A DNA stretch of 64,000 bases from positions 1,178,001 to 1,242,000 of the forward strand of contig JAHDVF020000211.1 in NCBI GenBank assembly GCA_022606425.2, written 5' to 3'. The DNA comes from Lepidostoma basale. Its lineage: Eukaryota; Arthropoda; Insecta; Trichoptera; Lepidostomatidae. How positions within the stretch are numbered: position 1 is the stretch's first letter; each line of letters begins with the position of its first letter. Positions 42,985 to 53,720 of this stretch are shown here, one piece after another. The translations under genes were made by a program, and so were the position numbers. Under the pieces are notes generated by a model. That model saw only the letters and a program-made list of their open reading frames with translations, was not told the DNA's origin and did not search any database.

Positions 42985-45280
42985 AGAAAAAAACAGTTCA
43001 TGTAAAATAAACAATATTTTAATATCGTGACTTCTATATATAAGGAATAATCGTATCTAGAAATGAAAAATTTGTTGATTTTAAATTTTCTTCAATCTGC
43101 TAGAGATTTATTAGTAGGGCTCGGATTAATATTCGCTAAAAAAAATTAAAATATTCATTCTGTTGTCCAAAATATTATTTTATATTCTTAAATCATATTT
43201 ACTGTTTACTAGAAAAACAAGGTTTTATGTGCGACAACTCATTAATTATATTATGCAATTTCATTTTTTCCTCCATTTTCGGGGGTAAGACTTAGTCGAT
43301 CTTTTGCAATATTTTTTTGTTTGAAAGAAAGACTAAACACAATATGGACAAAGTAAAAATATGTCACTTAATTGCTCTCATCTCAAAAACTCTGAAATAA
43401 TCTTAAATATTCACTAAACCCTGAAATATGTTTTTATATTCTGTAATAACTAGGGCTTAAGGGGGTCTATAGATCTCAAAACACAAAGAAACGTCGTTTT
43501 TTTTAAAGCAAAGCACAGCAAAAAAATATGTTTTTTATGCCAATTCCGAGCCCTACTTCGTCTGTTGTTACAGGACTCTTCTCCCGTGATGCTGAACTCC
43601 AGCTTTCAGAAATGAGTTTAACAATTCAGGATTTAAAATATTTACTTGTTAACCGTCGCGTTGCCATGTGGTCAATTGAGTTTCCACTGCCAATTTAAAG
43701 TTGATTTTCTTAAAACCTATGGACCCTAATATTATAAAAAAAATTGTAATCCTCCATTGAAGTGTTCTCAATATTTCGTAATAAAAAAAAAAGCAAAAAA
43801 TTACTTCCTTCATCCCAAAAAAAAATATTTTCTAAGACTGCCCTCACCTTCATTCGTGTTAAGGTAGAATTTGTTTTGCTAATATTTACAACTTTATCAA
43901 AAGTGACAAATACTTACTCGCTGTTTTGAACGTATTATAAATTATATCTTTGACCTTTTCAATAGGTACGTAATAATACCGACTGGATGAAAACGCAGCA
44001 CGTAACTTAATAATATCAGAACTGTGAAAATATTAACACTTTACCAAAAGGGACAAATATTAATACGTACTCGTTGTCTTGAACGTACTATACATTTTGC
44101 CTAGGTGCCTTTATCCTCGCCCCGCCGGCCGCGGCGCGCAGACAAGTTTATACCCGATGTCCAGTCGCCCGTATGCTGTGACGCATTACATATCAGAAAT
44201 CGCATGGTTCCAGAAAAAAATTAATAATGATATGTTTTTCAAATAATCCATGTATGTTATAGATATCGATCTATTCCTAATGAAATTCCCTACAAGATGA
44301 CATAAATTAAATTTTGATTCATCTAGTCATATGCTTGATATTTAGATAAAGTTAGCGGTAAACTGAACTTACCACATGGGAGCGAGCGTTTTGTTTTGAA
44401 CACGGTGCGTTAAGGGTTAAAAGCATATTTGCTCTTGAGTGCTTCAGCCACAAATAAGACGTGCAAATACTGTGATATGTAGAACCAACTAGAGAATGAA
44501 AGTAGCAAAAATGGAAAGTTGAGTAACCGTCGAGAATTAAAATATTACGGGCACATGATAGCTACTTCTGTGCTCTACCGTAATAATTATTGCCGAAAAT
44601 GAAAGTGCGAATAAATTCAAGTTGCTGTATCAATTAACAGCGGAATTGTTGCTCGCAGTAAACAAATGAGGCAATCAAGGCGGCTCGCCGCCCAACACTC
44701 TCTGTTCCCGTTGATTAGCAATTAGTTCTCGAGGAAAGTATTTACATAACACAATCGCCCAATGTTCTGGCGTCGATAGGCTACCTTATTTCAAACGGAT
44801 AACATGGAATCGGAGTGGTAAATTGAAAATATAATTAATATCCAGGTAACTGCAAAATGGAAATTTTATACAATCTCTCGCGCATAAATAACACATTTTA
44901 ATTTAATCATTAACGGTATAGAATATTACACGGTACATTATTAACCTTTTTCCGGTTATACCAGCTTGTCAAATGATATGGTTAAGAAACAGAGTATAGT
45001 AACAAATTGTCGCGGCTGGGATGATAAGTAATTGGATTTAAAACCGTCATCCCCACATCAACATTACTCACCACGGAGACACGTCTATACACAAAGAGCC
45101 GAGAACACGTAGGAAGTATACATTAGTATAAACAAGCATAATATATTGAATTCCCAAAATCTTGTGTTTGCATCTGATATCGAAATATCTTTAAAAAATT
45201 TGCTTTTAAAGAATATAATGAGAAGTAATTTAATTTAAACCCTATATTTTAAACCGGTTTTGGCAGTATGAACGACGATG
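42985..45280. other. Mostly featureless, with one diverged direct repeat
   Basis: 43888-43950 and 44034-44102 are direct repeats about 146 bp apart (AAAAGTGACAAATACTTACT against AAAAGGGACAAATATTAATA, then TTGAACGTA). 44110-44170 is GC-rich. 44640-44770 is a unique GC-richer islet. No gene signal. Confidence 0.35.
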
Positions 45281-45282
45281 GC

Positions 45283-45504
45283 ATTATTATTATTTTGTTG
45301 AATCGCTCTTTACATAATGACAGCATGAGCCAAATCGATGTAAAGGGTATTATAGCTATCATAATGATTCTCATGACATGTGATAGGTAGCTAATCTATC
45401 GCCATTTTATTGTCACGTGAATTCTACACCAAACCAAAGACTGTGTGACAATCACACTGCCCTCGCCGGAAATCGAACCCGGAACCTTCGGCCACGTTGT
45501 TGCC
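45283..45504 (-). mobile_element. tRNA-derived SINE, head deleted
   Basis: 3' end ATTATTATTATTTTGTTGAA and body intact. The B box is present (GGAAATCGAACCCGG), but the A-box segment is deleted between ACCTTCG and GCCACG. Confidence 0.75.
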
Positions 45505-45549
45505 GAAAACGTCAGAAAAATAAAACTATTATAGATAATATAAAATAAT

Positions 45550-45870
45550 TAACTAACCGTCACGACGTCTCTCCGAAGGGGCAGGCAGAAATTATGGATC
45601 GCCTCACTGTTTATTCTTGAGATACTTCTCTCGATTTGTCAACATTCATACATCGTGTTATGCGCCCACGTCGATATTTGATTGATTTGATCGTGTCACG
45701 TTTTACTCCGTCTTCCTTTATTTCTTGTTCCGTTAACGTCGTTTACATAAACTTTCTTTCCTCATTAATTATCTCCATGTTTCCAAAATATCTTAATAAT
45801 GATCCATTCATTATTTTGTTCATAACACTTTCATTCGCACTCCACTCACTACATATATGTGCATTGACAC
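45550..45870 (-). mobile_element. LINE-T 3' part
   Basis: AACTAACCGTCACGACGTCT, AAGGGGCAGGCAGAAATTAT, CATTCATACATCGTGTTATG and the ATTTGATTGATTTGATCGTG block, up to the SECGANE-equivalent region (CATTCGCACTCCACTC). Confidence 0.7.
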
Positions 45871-45874
45871 TTAG

Positions 45875-46845
45875 ATTAGATAATATTAAATCAAAAATTA
45901 ACATAATATTTTTGTATGAAAACAGTTGTATGATAATTCTTATGTGTGCAACAGAGTCAACGCTGGGTGAACGAATAGAAAGGCATTATAGTATATATAC
46001 AATGCGAATTAAATAATAAACACCTTGTTATGATTTATCCATGCCGTAGTCTAAGGGAGAGTATTCTTAACTATTCGAAGTAATCAAATATTCGAGAATA
46101 CACGATAACGAACCCACGAATATACGAATTTAAAAAAAATAAAGATCAATAATGAAACACCTCAAAATGTAGTATTAGACTCTGCACAATGGTGTGCAAC
46201 ACAAATTGAGTTGAATATACTGTTTTAAGTTTCTAGCCAGAGATAGTAGTTGTGGTCAACATCCAACTAGATAACAAAGGCTCTGTGTCCTGCGTGGGTG
46301 CGAAATGATCAGACGTGGTGTGGACTAATGGAGGCAGACCAGGTGCCATCTTGCGACAAGGGGCAACACGACAAGGACTAGAAGTATAAATAAATGTACC
46401 GTACAATACAAAGTATACTAAGACAATTCTGGGGACAGACTCAATGGCAAACATTGTGTAAAGAAAACTCCACGGAGAAACAATAGAATTAATTTTATAT
46501 TCATAGTGTGAAATTGTCAATAAATATTACATGAAATTATTCATTTGTTAGTATATATTGAAATATTATGGTATATAAGAAATTTAGATGGAGGTGGAAT
46601 CATAAGTCATAAATGAATGATCCATCATATTTTTGGTAATGATAGAATATTGAGGCAGTCCATCTTCTCTTGGCACTAACTATGTGTTGAGTATCCCCTA
46701 ACTATGTAACCATTGTCATAAAATTTCTTAAGGAGTTCCAAGAAACACTATTTATAATATTTCTGGACCTACCTACCCAAATAATTCTTTGTATAGAGTC
46801 ATATCAATTTTCGTTAATTACCATATTCTGCTACATTTACTAGTG
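45875..46845. other. No recognisable feature
   Basis: AT-rich; small frames only. Confidence 0.3.
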
Positions 46846-46849
46846 TATA

Positions 46850-47010
46850 TAAACTGCAACGAGTTGAAGTTTCGTCACATTTGATAATGCCTTAGAAGGG
46901 CAAAACATGTCGTTCCCACAAAATATAATAAAACTTCTAGAAAACTGACGTTTTCATTCGTATTAATTATTTAATATGGAGTTTTACATCATTGTTTAAG
47001 AAATGATAAA
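46850..47010 (+). mobile_element. HH-A element half
   Basis: CATTTGATAATGCCTTAGAA, then ATATAATAAAACTTCTAGAA, TGACGTTTTCATTCGTATTA and GGAGTTTTACATCATTGTTT. Single arm. Confidence 0.65.
46881..46911 (+). ncRNA. Hammerhead-like motif, family HH-A, core change
   Basis: UUGAUAA, GCCU..GGGC stem II, AAAA in place of GAAA, palindrome ACAUGU, C. Likely inactive. Confidence 0.4.
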
Positions 47011-47070
47011 TAATACACCTTATATTTATTATGTACGAGACATAATTAGAAAGAAAGTGCAAAACGAACA

Positions 47071-47336
47071 TAATTCGCACCGTGAGTGTAAAACCGAAAC
47101 TCGTGCAAATATATAGTTTGGAGATATGGGAGTTTAAAGACTTCATATTGCTTGGAGAAGCTGTTTTTTTTTAATAAACCAATGGTTTTCGGTTTATAGG
47201 TATATTACTTTAAACTGAAAATCATTGGTTTATTAAAAAAAAAAACAGTTTTTCCAAGCAATATGAAGTCTTTAAACTCCCATATCTCCAAACTGTATAT
47301 TTGCACTTGTTTCGGTTTTACTACACGGTGCGATAT
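47071..47336. repeat. Fold-back element with 125-bp arms
   Basis: Near-perfect inverted repeat centred on about 47204. Outer blocks are TCGCACCGTGAGTGTAAAAC and GTTTTACTACACGGTGCGAT; inner ones TTAATAAACCAATGGTTTTC and AAAATCATTGGTTTATTAAA. No reading frame or clear ribozyme core was found. The family is unknown and seen once here. Confidence 0.75.
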
Positions 47337-47392
47337 GTTTAGGCATATGGTAATTGTATAATTTAAGTATACTGAAATAACAATTAATACTA

Positions 47393-47590
47393 ATAAAAAC
47401 GTCTATTTTCTAGATGTTTTCTTTTATGGGACTGACATGTTTCGTTTTTCTAATGACTAACATTTGATAATGCCTTAGCAAAGCGAAGAAAGTCGTTGCC
47501 ATAAAATAAAACTTCTAGAAAACAGACGTTTTCATTCGTATTCATTATTTAATAAGATGTTTCATATCCTTGTTCAAGAAACAATAACAT
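47393..47590. mobile_element. HH-A inverted-repeat element, decayed core
   Basis: AAAACGTCTATTTTCTAGAT and TAAAACTTCTAGAAAACAGA as outer arms. The motif arms TGACATGTTTCGTTTTTCTA and TTTGATAATGCCTTAGCAAA have lost pairing. Confidence 0.6.
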
Positions 47591-47594
47591 ATTT

Positions 47595-47770
47595 AGAAAC
47601 TAATGAAAACGACTATTTTCTAGAAGTTTTATATTATGCGAATGGCATGTTTCGCCTGTCTAATTCATAATCAAATGTAGCGAAAATCAAACGTATAAAA
47701 CTTCTACATAGAAAACAGACGCTTCATTCGTATTAATCTTTGTTCAAAAAACAATAAATATGTTGAAACA
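47595..47770. mobile_element. HH-A inverted-repeat element, decayed core
   Basis: GAAAACGACTATTTTCTAGA to AAACAGACGCTTCATTCGTA with GGCATGTTTCGCCTGTCTAA between. In tandem with 47393-47590. Confidence 0.6.
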
Positions 47771-48045
47771 ACATTGTACATCAACAGGAATACGTAACTA
47801 ATGTTAAACAATTCTAGATTTAGTAGGAGTAAGATCCGATCATGATAGGGTGTACATTGTACATCTGATAGGATCACGACCCTAGAAATCTAGAAGGCTG
47901 AGAGGATTATGTTTTATAATTCATTCAACAATATACGATAAGTACTCAATCAGAGATGTGATACGAGTCTTGATAAGGAATGAAGGGAACAAGGGGTCAA
48001 ACCTGTCTCGGATTCACTGACCCTTAATAATACACAAGAAACATT

Positions 48046-48375
48046 ATGCTGAGTAATTACTGTATAGACAATACTCAGGATGCCCCGCGGAGAACTGTAC
48101 TCAGATCTTCGGCGATAATTACAGAGTGGATTCCTGTTATTACTAATAACGACGGTGGGAATATCTCAGATATCCTACTCCGCTGTGATAAGTGCAGGAT
48201 CTGTCGTCGGGTGGACATTCTGAGATCCTAGGAGGAGATTGTGACCGCCGTTTGGTGTACGACAAAGCGCTGGATGCCTGTAATACCGCCGAGATAACCA
48301 TAATGTACGATACTACATTTTGTAAGGACAGCGGAACTTCGTTTAATTGCATACCTATTAAAGCGAGGATTTAAA
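48046..48375 (+). other. Possible decayed exon with cysteine-rich motif
   Basis: Better base balance than the surroundings. One frame ends ILLRCDKCRICRRV. After a one-frame shift near 48215, another reads GHSEILGGDCDRRLVYDKALDACNT. Together they loosely recall the cysteine pattern of small IGFBP-like cysteine-rich secreted proteins, with one expected Cys as Tyr. No splice sites or start were established. It may be chance or an old pseudogene. Confidence 0.2.
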
Positions 48376-48584
48376 CTGGAAGAGGCCGGGCTTATAAGAA
48401 TGTAACTAGCACCAAGAGGTGGGCAGAGAGGATAGACCATCCCTTTTATATTTATATAGCGTGTCACGTGCTTTAATTGCGCATTTGACAACTCCCGCGG
48501 TTTACATTTAAAAAAATATTGATTAGGTCTTCCAGTCACATTGTAAATGTACAATTTTTATTACAATATAAAACAACTGTAATT

Positions 48585-48800
48585 AAACAAAATGATGTAT
48601 TTAAACAACTACTTCTACTTTTGTCTTTATTTCAGCAGCGATCAATTGATACCAGTGTGATGCCAATGTGAGCCGGGCGAAACCAGTCGCTGTCGAAATA
48701 AAGATAAAAGTGGAAGTAGTTCTTAAAAATCATCGTTTTTTAATTATTATTTTAAATGAATTTCCATCAAGGGATTTAATTAAATTCATTAGATTATTAC
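48585..48800. mobile_element. HH-B inverted-repeat element
   Basis: AACTACTTCTACTTTTGTCT and, inverted, AGATAAAAGTGGAAGTAGTT form arms with CAGCAGCGATC and GAAACCAGTCGCTGTCGAAA inside. A possible hammerhead-like core (GUGAUG, GAAA) near 48662-48705 is weak. The adjacent MITE begins at 48805. Confidence 0.55.
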
Positions 48801-48804
48801 TTAA

Positions 48805-49063
48805 AAGGCGGGCCACACTGTTTGAAACAAACTCTCCACAGGGGTGACCTTGGTGGGGAGCTGTGGAGCCCGCGGTTGGTGTAGCGTCCACACTTGGTTT
48901 AAAACAAGCTCTAAACACGTGGAATGCGTGTTTAAACGCGCGTCCGTCTACAAAGTGTGTTGAAGGTCAAACGAATTTTGGTTTCAAACAAGTGTCTACA
49001 CAGTTTAAAACCGTTGGTGGAGACCGTTGTGGAGAGCTTGTTTATAACAGTGTGGCCCGCCTT
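48805..49063. mobile_element. MITE, PIF/Harbinger-like
   Basis: Ends AAGGCGGGCCACACTGTTTG and, inverted, AAGGCGGGCCACACTGTTAT, with CTCTCCACA shared further in. TAA at 48802-48804 and 49064-49066 fits the 3-bp TWA duplication. 259 bp, internal subrepeats of GTTTAAAAC/GTTTCAAAC type, no transposase. Confidence 0.75.
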
Positions 49064-49287
49064 TAAACTACACACTTTCGATTGTGGGTGGGTCATCGCA
49101 GTTGGGAGGATCATATATAATAATATAGGTTCTTAATAATGGAGACGGCAAAGATCAGTAAAAACACAAAATAATGAAGTAATATACCTATTTAAATCAT
49201 CTTAACAAACATCGCGGAATTCCGTAGTAATACACTTTGGAAATTGAAAATAACTTTGTTTATAATCCACAAAATATTAAAAAACAC

Positions 49288-49318
49288 GACGTGTTTCGGA
49301 GGATACCTCCATCTTCAG
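49288..49318 (-). ncRNA. Hammerhead-like motif, family HH-E
   Basis: Minus strand CUGAAGA, GGAGG-UAU-CCUCC stem II, GAAA, ACACGU, C. ACAC upstream and GUGU downstream form stem I. Confidence 0.65.
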
Positions 49319-49397
49319 GTGTAAATATATAATAAAAACTAAACAAAGAGTTTTTATATTAGTCTTTCTTTGTTAAGTTTTTATCATATATTTACAC

Positions 49398-49428
49398 CTG
49401 AAGATGGAGGTATCCTCTGAAACGTGTC
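49398..49428 (+). ncRNA. Hammerhead-like motif, family HH-E
   Basis: CUGAAGA, GAGG-UAU-CCUC stem II, GAAA, ACGUGU, C at the cleavage site. Stem I ACAC/GUGU is perfect. Its ACGUGU is complementary to the ACACGU of the opposite arm, so transcripts of the two arms could pair in stem III. Confidence 0.65.
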
Positions 49429-49489
49429 GTGTTTTTTTATATTTTGTGGATTATAAACAAACTTATTTTCAATTTTCAAAGTTGTTAAT

Positions 49490-50375
49490 GTATAAATGCA
49501 TGTATCGATACAGAAAAGTATGGGAATAAAACAATTAAACCTCTTACGAAAATCTTCATTACTTTCGGAAAACAGTGTGCATAATTAATGATTTGATGAA
49601 AATCTCGTTGGTTATTTCTTCGGCCGCCGGGTTGGGTATGCTATGAAAGGCTCGGTATGATGTGAGTACAGATTCCCTATTTGCAATGTCTTAGCCCATT
49701 GGATAACAGATCGTTTGGATAAGACTTTAGTGGCGGAGAATTTCCATCTCAAGCGGAGAGTAAATCATAATAACTCGTACCTTTTAGCGGAGAAACTGCG
49801 TAAAATATGACCGTTTGTCGTAGAGACACGCGTTTAGGAATCGAGTATTACGCGCGCGTCCGTAATAATGAAGAACTGATGCGCGGCGACAGGATGTGCG
49901 ATGGCAGAGACCAGCGAGAGGCAGAGAGAACCGGCTCCCAGAACAAGCTTTCCTTTTTCAGATCGTACAAGTTTCCACGGCGCAGGATGTGTGCCTGAGA
50001 TTAACATGTGAGAGATTCTATAACAGGAAGGGCTTCAATCATTTTAAAGGAATTGCTTCAAGTGATCTTAATTTCATTACGGGATAATTAATATCTTAGG
50101 ATATTACGAGTATATACATTGTGAAACGTTTAACGTGTGCACATTAGTATTCGAATCGTGATCTATGAGATAGGACGCATTGTCTCTGATTCAAGAGGTG
50201 TGGGTTCATGGACTTAACTCATCCAAAACACTGTTGATTATAGCTTTATGACCTTCTTCAAGGAAAGGGCTTAAAATAAGAGAAAACTTTTTCTCTCTTT
50301 CTTACAATATAATTTTTTCACATTATTACATTAATAACTATTTTGTGTTTTCTTTAAGGGCTTTTTAATATTTAA
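49490..50375. other. No recognisable feature
   Basis: 49800-49990 is GC-richer and unique, with short frames of no recognised content. Confidence 0.3.
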
Positions 50376-50377
50376 TA

Positions 50378-50520
50378 TGAATGAAAAGGACGGTTTACTA
50401 GAAGTTTTATAATATTTTAGGGGAAGGACTTGTTTCGCCTTGTTAAGACATTATCAGATTTTTAATTAGTATTGAATGTTTAATATGTAGTTTAACGCCA
50501 TTGTTAAATAAACCATCAAT
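50378..50520 (-). mobile_element. HH-A element half, decayed
   Basis: TACTAGAAGTTTTATAATAT, GGACTTGTTTCGCCTTGTTA and GACATTATCAGA. Core pairing is lost. Confidence 0.55.
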
Positions 50521-50574
50521 ATCTTTTTAAGACTGTAAATCGTGTCCTGTATAATAATAAATATTAGGCTAATT

Positions 50575-50615
50575 TGTATAGCGCCGTTTTCGTGAATAGC
50601 TCACGTATCTATTTA
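50575..50615 (-). mobile_element. LINE-CR 3' UTR scrap
   Basis: TATAGCGCCGTTTTCGTGAA followed by TAGCTCACG, as at 30048. Confidence 0.4.
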
Positions 50616-50619
50616 CGTA

Positions 50620-51340
50620 ATATGCGGTGGTTATAGTGAAGGGAGAGCTTTCTGATTAGGTTGGTTGTAAAAATATTTTTTAATTCGAAAAAAAACAACA
50701 TGTATTGCTAACAAAACTAACCAAACAAATGACATTCATTCAAACACTCAACACCTTAAAATATCAACATCGAATAAAACAATGTATTCATCTAACGCGG
50801 TTTATGCATATTGAAATATTCGAGTCTCTCTTTTCTTTTTTCCATACATAATATCTATATGAAAGAGAAATTGATTAATTAAATAATTGGATTGGAACTT
50901 TTTTTGCGCGTATTAAAGGAGTATAAACGTTTTATGGGAAAACCGATTGGCATCGGTTAACGCGTTATTGGTAAGCCTTGAAATATTAATTACCCTTACG
51001 GTGCAGATCACCGCAGCGAGGTTTATCTTTGGCACCCGAAAACGGGATTTTCTGGTTGACTTGTGAACACGTTTCGACACCACGGAGACGTGAGCCGAAC
51101 TCGGATATCAAACCTCTTCTTAATTAAAAGCGTCAGCCATCACGAAGTGGAAAATAAATATGGCTGTAAAGTAAATATTACATCAAAATAAATAGGCAAT
51201 GAATGGAATCAGTGGAAACGAACATAATGAAATGGCAAAATACACGATTGCCCAAAAATTTGTAGGACTACTTGTAGCGGATGTGTTTACAGATTTTTTA
51301 AAAATTATTTTCATATACCAGAACAGCTATGGAAAAAGTA
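50620..51340. other. No recognisable feature
   Basis: 50940-51120 is a unique, more GC-rich block. Confidence 0.3.
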
Positions 51341-51344
51341 ATGT

Positions 51345-51665
51345 TGGGAATCAGTCAATCAATCAATCAATCGGACAGGGTGAGAAACACCACTATTAGA
51401 GCCTGAACAGGATTCTCGGACATCGAAAGAGAGGTAGCGCTAAAATGGCGCTGGGCAGGCCATGTCGCTCGCAGATATGACGATAGATGGCAAAACGTCT
51501 CCTCTGGTGTCCTAGAACTGCGAAACCCAGGACGTCCTCAGGTTCGATGGAGGGACTACATTAAAGATACCGCCGGTACGACATGGATGCGTGTTGCCCA
51601 GAACCGACAGACATAAAAGTAGATGGAGGTGACTTACGTCCAGGAGTGGACGGATATAAGCATGA
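51345..51665 (+). mobile_element. LINE C-terminal fragment, jockey-like tail
   Basis: Preceded by a (TCAA)n run at 51354-51372. The plus-strand frame reads TGFSDIEREVALKWRWAGHV, ARRYDDRWQNVS, LRNPGRPQVRWRDYIKDTAG and TTWMRVAQNRQT before a stop, then VQEWTD. The KW.WAGH...RWRD.I...AG..W...A..R signature is shared by many insect endonuclease-reverse transcriptases. Confidence 0.65.
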
Positions 51666-51669
51666 TGAT

Positions 51670-52625
51670 TATACCAGAAAAAACTTGTAAATTAATTAAT
51701 TTATTAAAAGTGTTAATATACAAGTGTTCTAAGACGAATAATGGTTAATATTGACGAAAGGGGATTTTGAATATCCAATATAGAAATTGTTTGGAACAAG
51801 AAGGTAAATAATGTTCCTTTTTGTTCTTTCAAAGTATGATGGTACGTAAAACAACTGATAGAAGAATATATCGCACGCTTAATAGAACACTGGCTTAACT
51901 CAAAAAAGCAAGTTTTGCTCAATCTGACATGAGTCGATGTTTTAACAAAAACAGTCGAAAGACACGTACGAATGGATAGCGTTAACATTGTGAACGATTA
52001 TCGTATTACGAATGGATAGCGTTAAAATTGTGAAAAATAGATGGATATTGTTAACACAAGCCTTTGTCTAATGTTGACTCAATTATGACCTAAACCTTAA
52101 TCGGTTAGTTTACTATTTAGCGTGCGATCTGTAAGCTTTAATTATAAAATCTAGTATAAAATTGTTGAAGAGTGCACATTAGTTCTAAGCATCGTGTATA
52201 GGTAGATGGAGAATACCTAATTAACTCCGCAATATTCTGGAGATAAAATCGTCATCTTCCTAAGAATGTCTTTAGACCGGGGGATACAAAGAAGCGTCTA
52301 TTTTCCTTAGCTCGGTCGTGACTAATTGTAAGATACAAACAGGAACTTTAACCCTCGCGGCTGGATGTCGTGCCGGACCAGAATAATCCTCCAGACAGGT
52401 CCAGGCGGCGCGCGCTGTCTGCGGAGACGCCTGGCCGCCTGACGTCATCACAGGACACGATTAAAAACTAGATTTAAGGATTTATGGCTTAGCCACGGAA
52501 CAGCCGAGGCGTTGGATGTGACATAATGTCCACTAATTCAATGATTTATTAAAATTATGCATAAAAAGCGTTGGAGTTAACAAATACAAAATTATTTACT
52601 AAGGGAAACGTGTTTTCTTTTTCTT
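51670..52625. other. No gene; GC-rich islet with a CRE
   Basis: 52290-52480 is GC-rich with GGCGGCGCGCGCTGTC and a full TGACGTCA palindrome at about 52440-52447. It could be regulatory. The remainder is AT-rich. Confidence 0.25.
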
Positions 52626-52627
52626 TT

Positions 52628-52745
52628 CCTACTTCTTTCATGGCGCTACAGTCCAAATCGAGCTATGGTCTTCTTCAATGTTTGCATCCAACTCCATCTG
52701 TTTTCAGACGCCGTCTTTCAATTTGCAACTTGAAAAGACTGTGAA
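52628..52745. mobile_element. Possible LINE 3' end
   Basis: CATGGCGCTACAGTCC and GCATCCAACTCCATCTGTTT look like the 3' region of a LINE common in insects. Orientation is uncertain. Confidence 0.3.
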
Positions 52746-52819
52746 AGAAGATAAACAATTGCGCATCAGAAATAATGAAGAACTGTACAGTATAGGCAAG
52801 GTCTTTCATCTATGTTAAC

Positions 52820-52935
52820 TAAGTCACACATGGACGGGGCCCGTCGCCTAGGGATTGTATGAGCGAAGCTGACGAAAGGGCGCCGCTGCGTCCTATAACA
52901 GCTTCGGGTAAGCGGTCTCACCTTCTATGTCTTTA
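52820..52935 (+). mobile_element. R1-clade 3' terminus
   Basis: ACATGGACGGGGCCCGTCGC, CTGACGAAAGGGCG and TATAACAGCTTCGGG align with the minus strand of 23945-24060. Confidence 0.55.
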
Positions 52936-53169
52936 TTTAACTGTATGTTTGTTCATTTGTATATGTATTAACAATTATCGTATGTTACCCTACAATAAAT
53001 TAATAAATGGGCATGAACAGAGGATGTCAAACGCACGGGTCCCTAAAAAATAATGAATGGACACCCACGGTGAAAGGAGACGAGTGGGAAGATCAGCCCA
53101 TCTCAATCAAACTCTTTTTTGGGAAGGTAGCCTTAATGTACGAGTATAAACCCGTCAAATAAGTAAAAA

Positions 53170-53720
53170 AGCTAAGATGACAGTGCATAATGGTGTTCTT
53201 GTGCCGACCCTTATGTATGGAAGTGAAGCATGGAACTGGCAAAAAAAGGATGAAAATAGAATAAATGCAGTAGAAATTAGATGTATGGTATATCTTTATA
53301 TGAGAATGTATGGTATATCTGTATATGATAGAGTGACAAATGCAAGTATAAGAAGTGAATGTGGTGCGAATGAAAGTGTTATTAACAAAATAAGGAAGGG
53401 GTCATTAAGATGGTTTGGACACATGGAAAGAATGAGTGAAGACAGAATGGTAAAGAAGGTATATGTAAACGGCCTGAACGGAGCTAGAAATAGAGGAAGG
53501 CCGAGAAAAGCCGAGTCGGAGAAATCGACGCGCGTGCATGACAATCAATCAAATCAGTTTATTAACTCAATAGACATTACAAACAGGAAAATATTTAAGG
53601 CATCAAGATGTATGAATGTAGAGGAATCGAGAGAAGTATGTCAGGACAGAACAGTGTAGCGTTCCATTTTTTTCTGCCTACCCCTCCGGAGAGACGGCGT
53701 GATTGTTAGTTAATTTAGTT
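53170..53720 (+). mobile_element. LINE-T, long fragment, with a LINE-CR scrap inside
   Basis: A 160-codon frame reads MTVHNGVLVPTLMYGSEAWN, WQKKDENRINAVEIR, GSLRWFGHMERMSEDRMVKK and NRGRPRK. A short internal duplication (MRMYGISVYDRV preceded by a copy) and a deletion follow. 53541-53607 (ATCAATCAAATCAGTTTATT to AAGGCATCA) is a LINE-CR 3' scrap inserted between GCATGACA and GATGTATGAATG. The 3' end and TTAGTTAATTTAG tail reach 53720. Confidence 0.75.

Larger units (their letters stand above)
49237..49485. mobile_element. HH-E inverted-repeat element, intact
   Basis: Arms of about 115 bp, nearly identical, around a 16-bp centre: AAATTGAAAATAACTTTGTT at the outside and GGATACCTCCATCTTCAGGT inside. 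Each arm carries a hammerhead-like motif. Confidence 0.75.
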
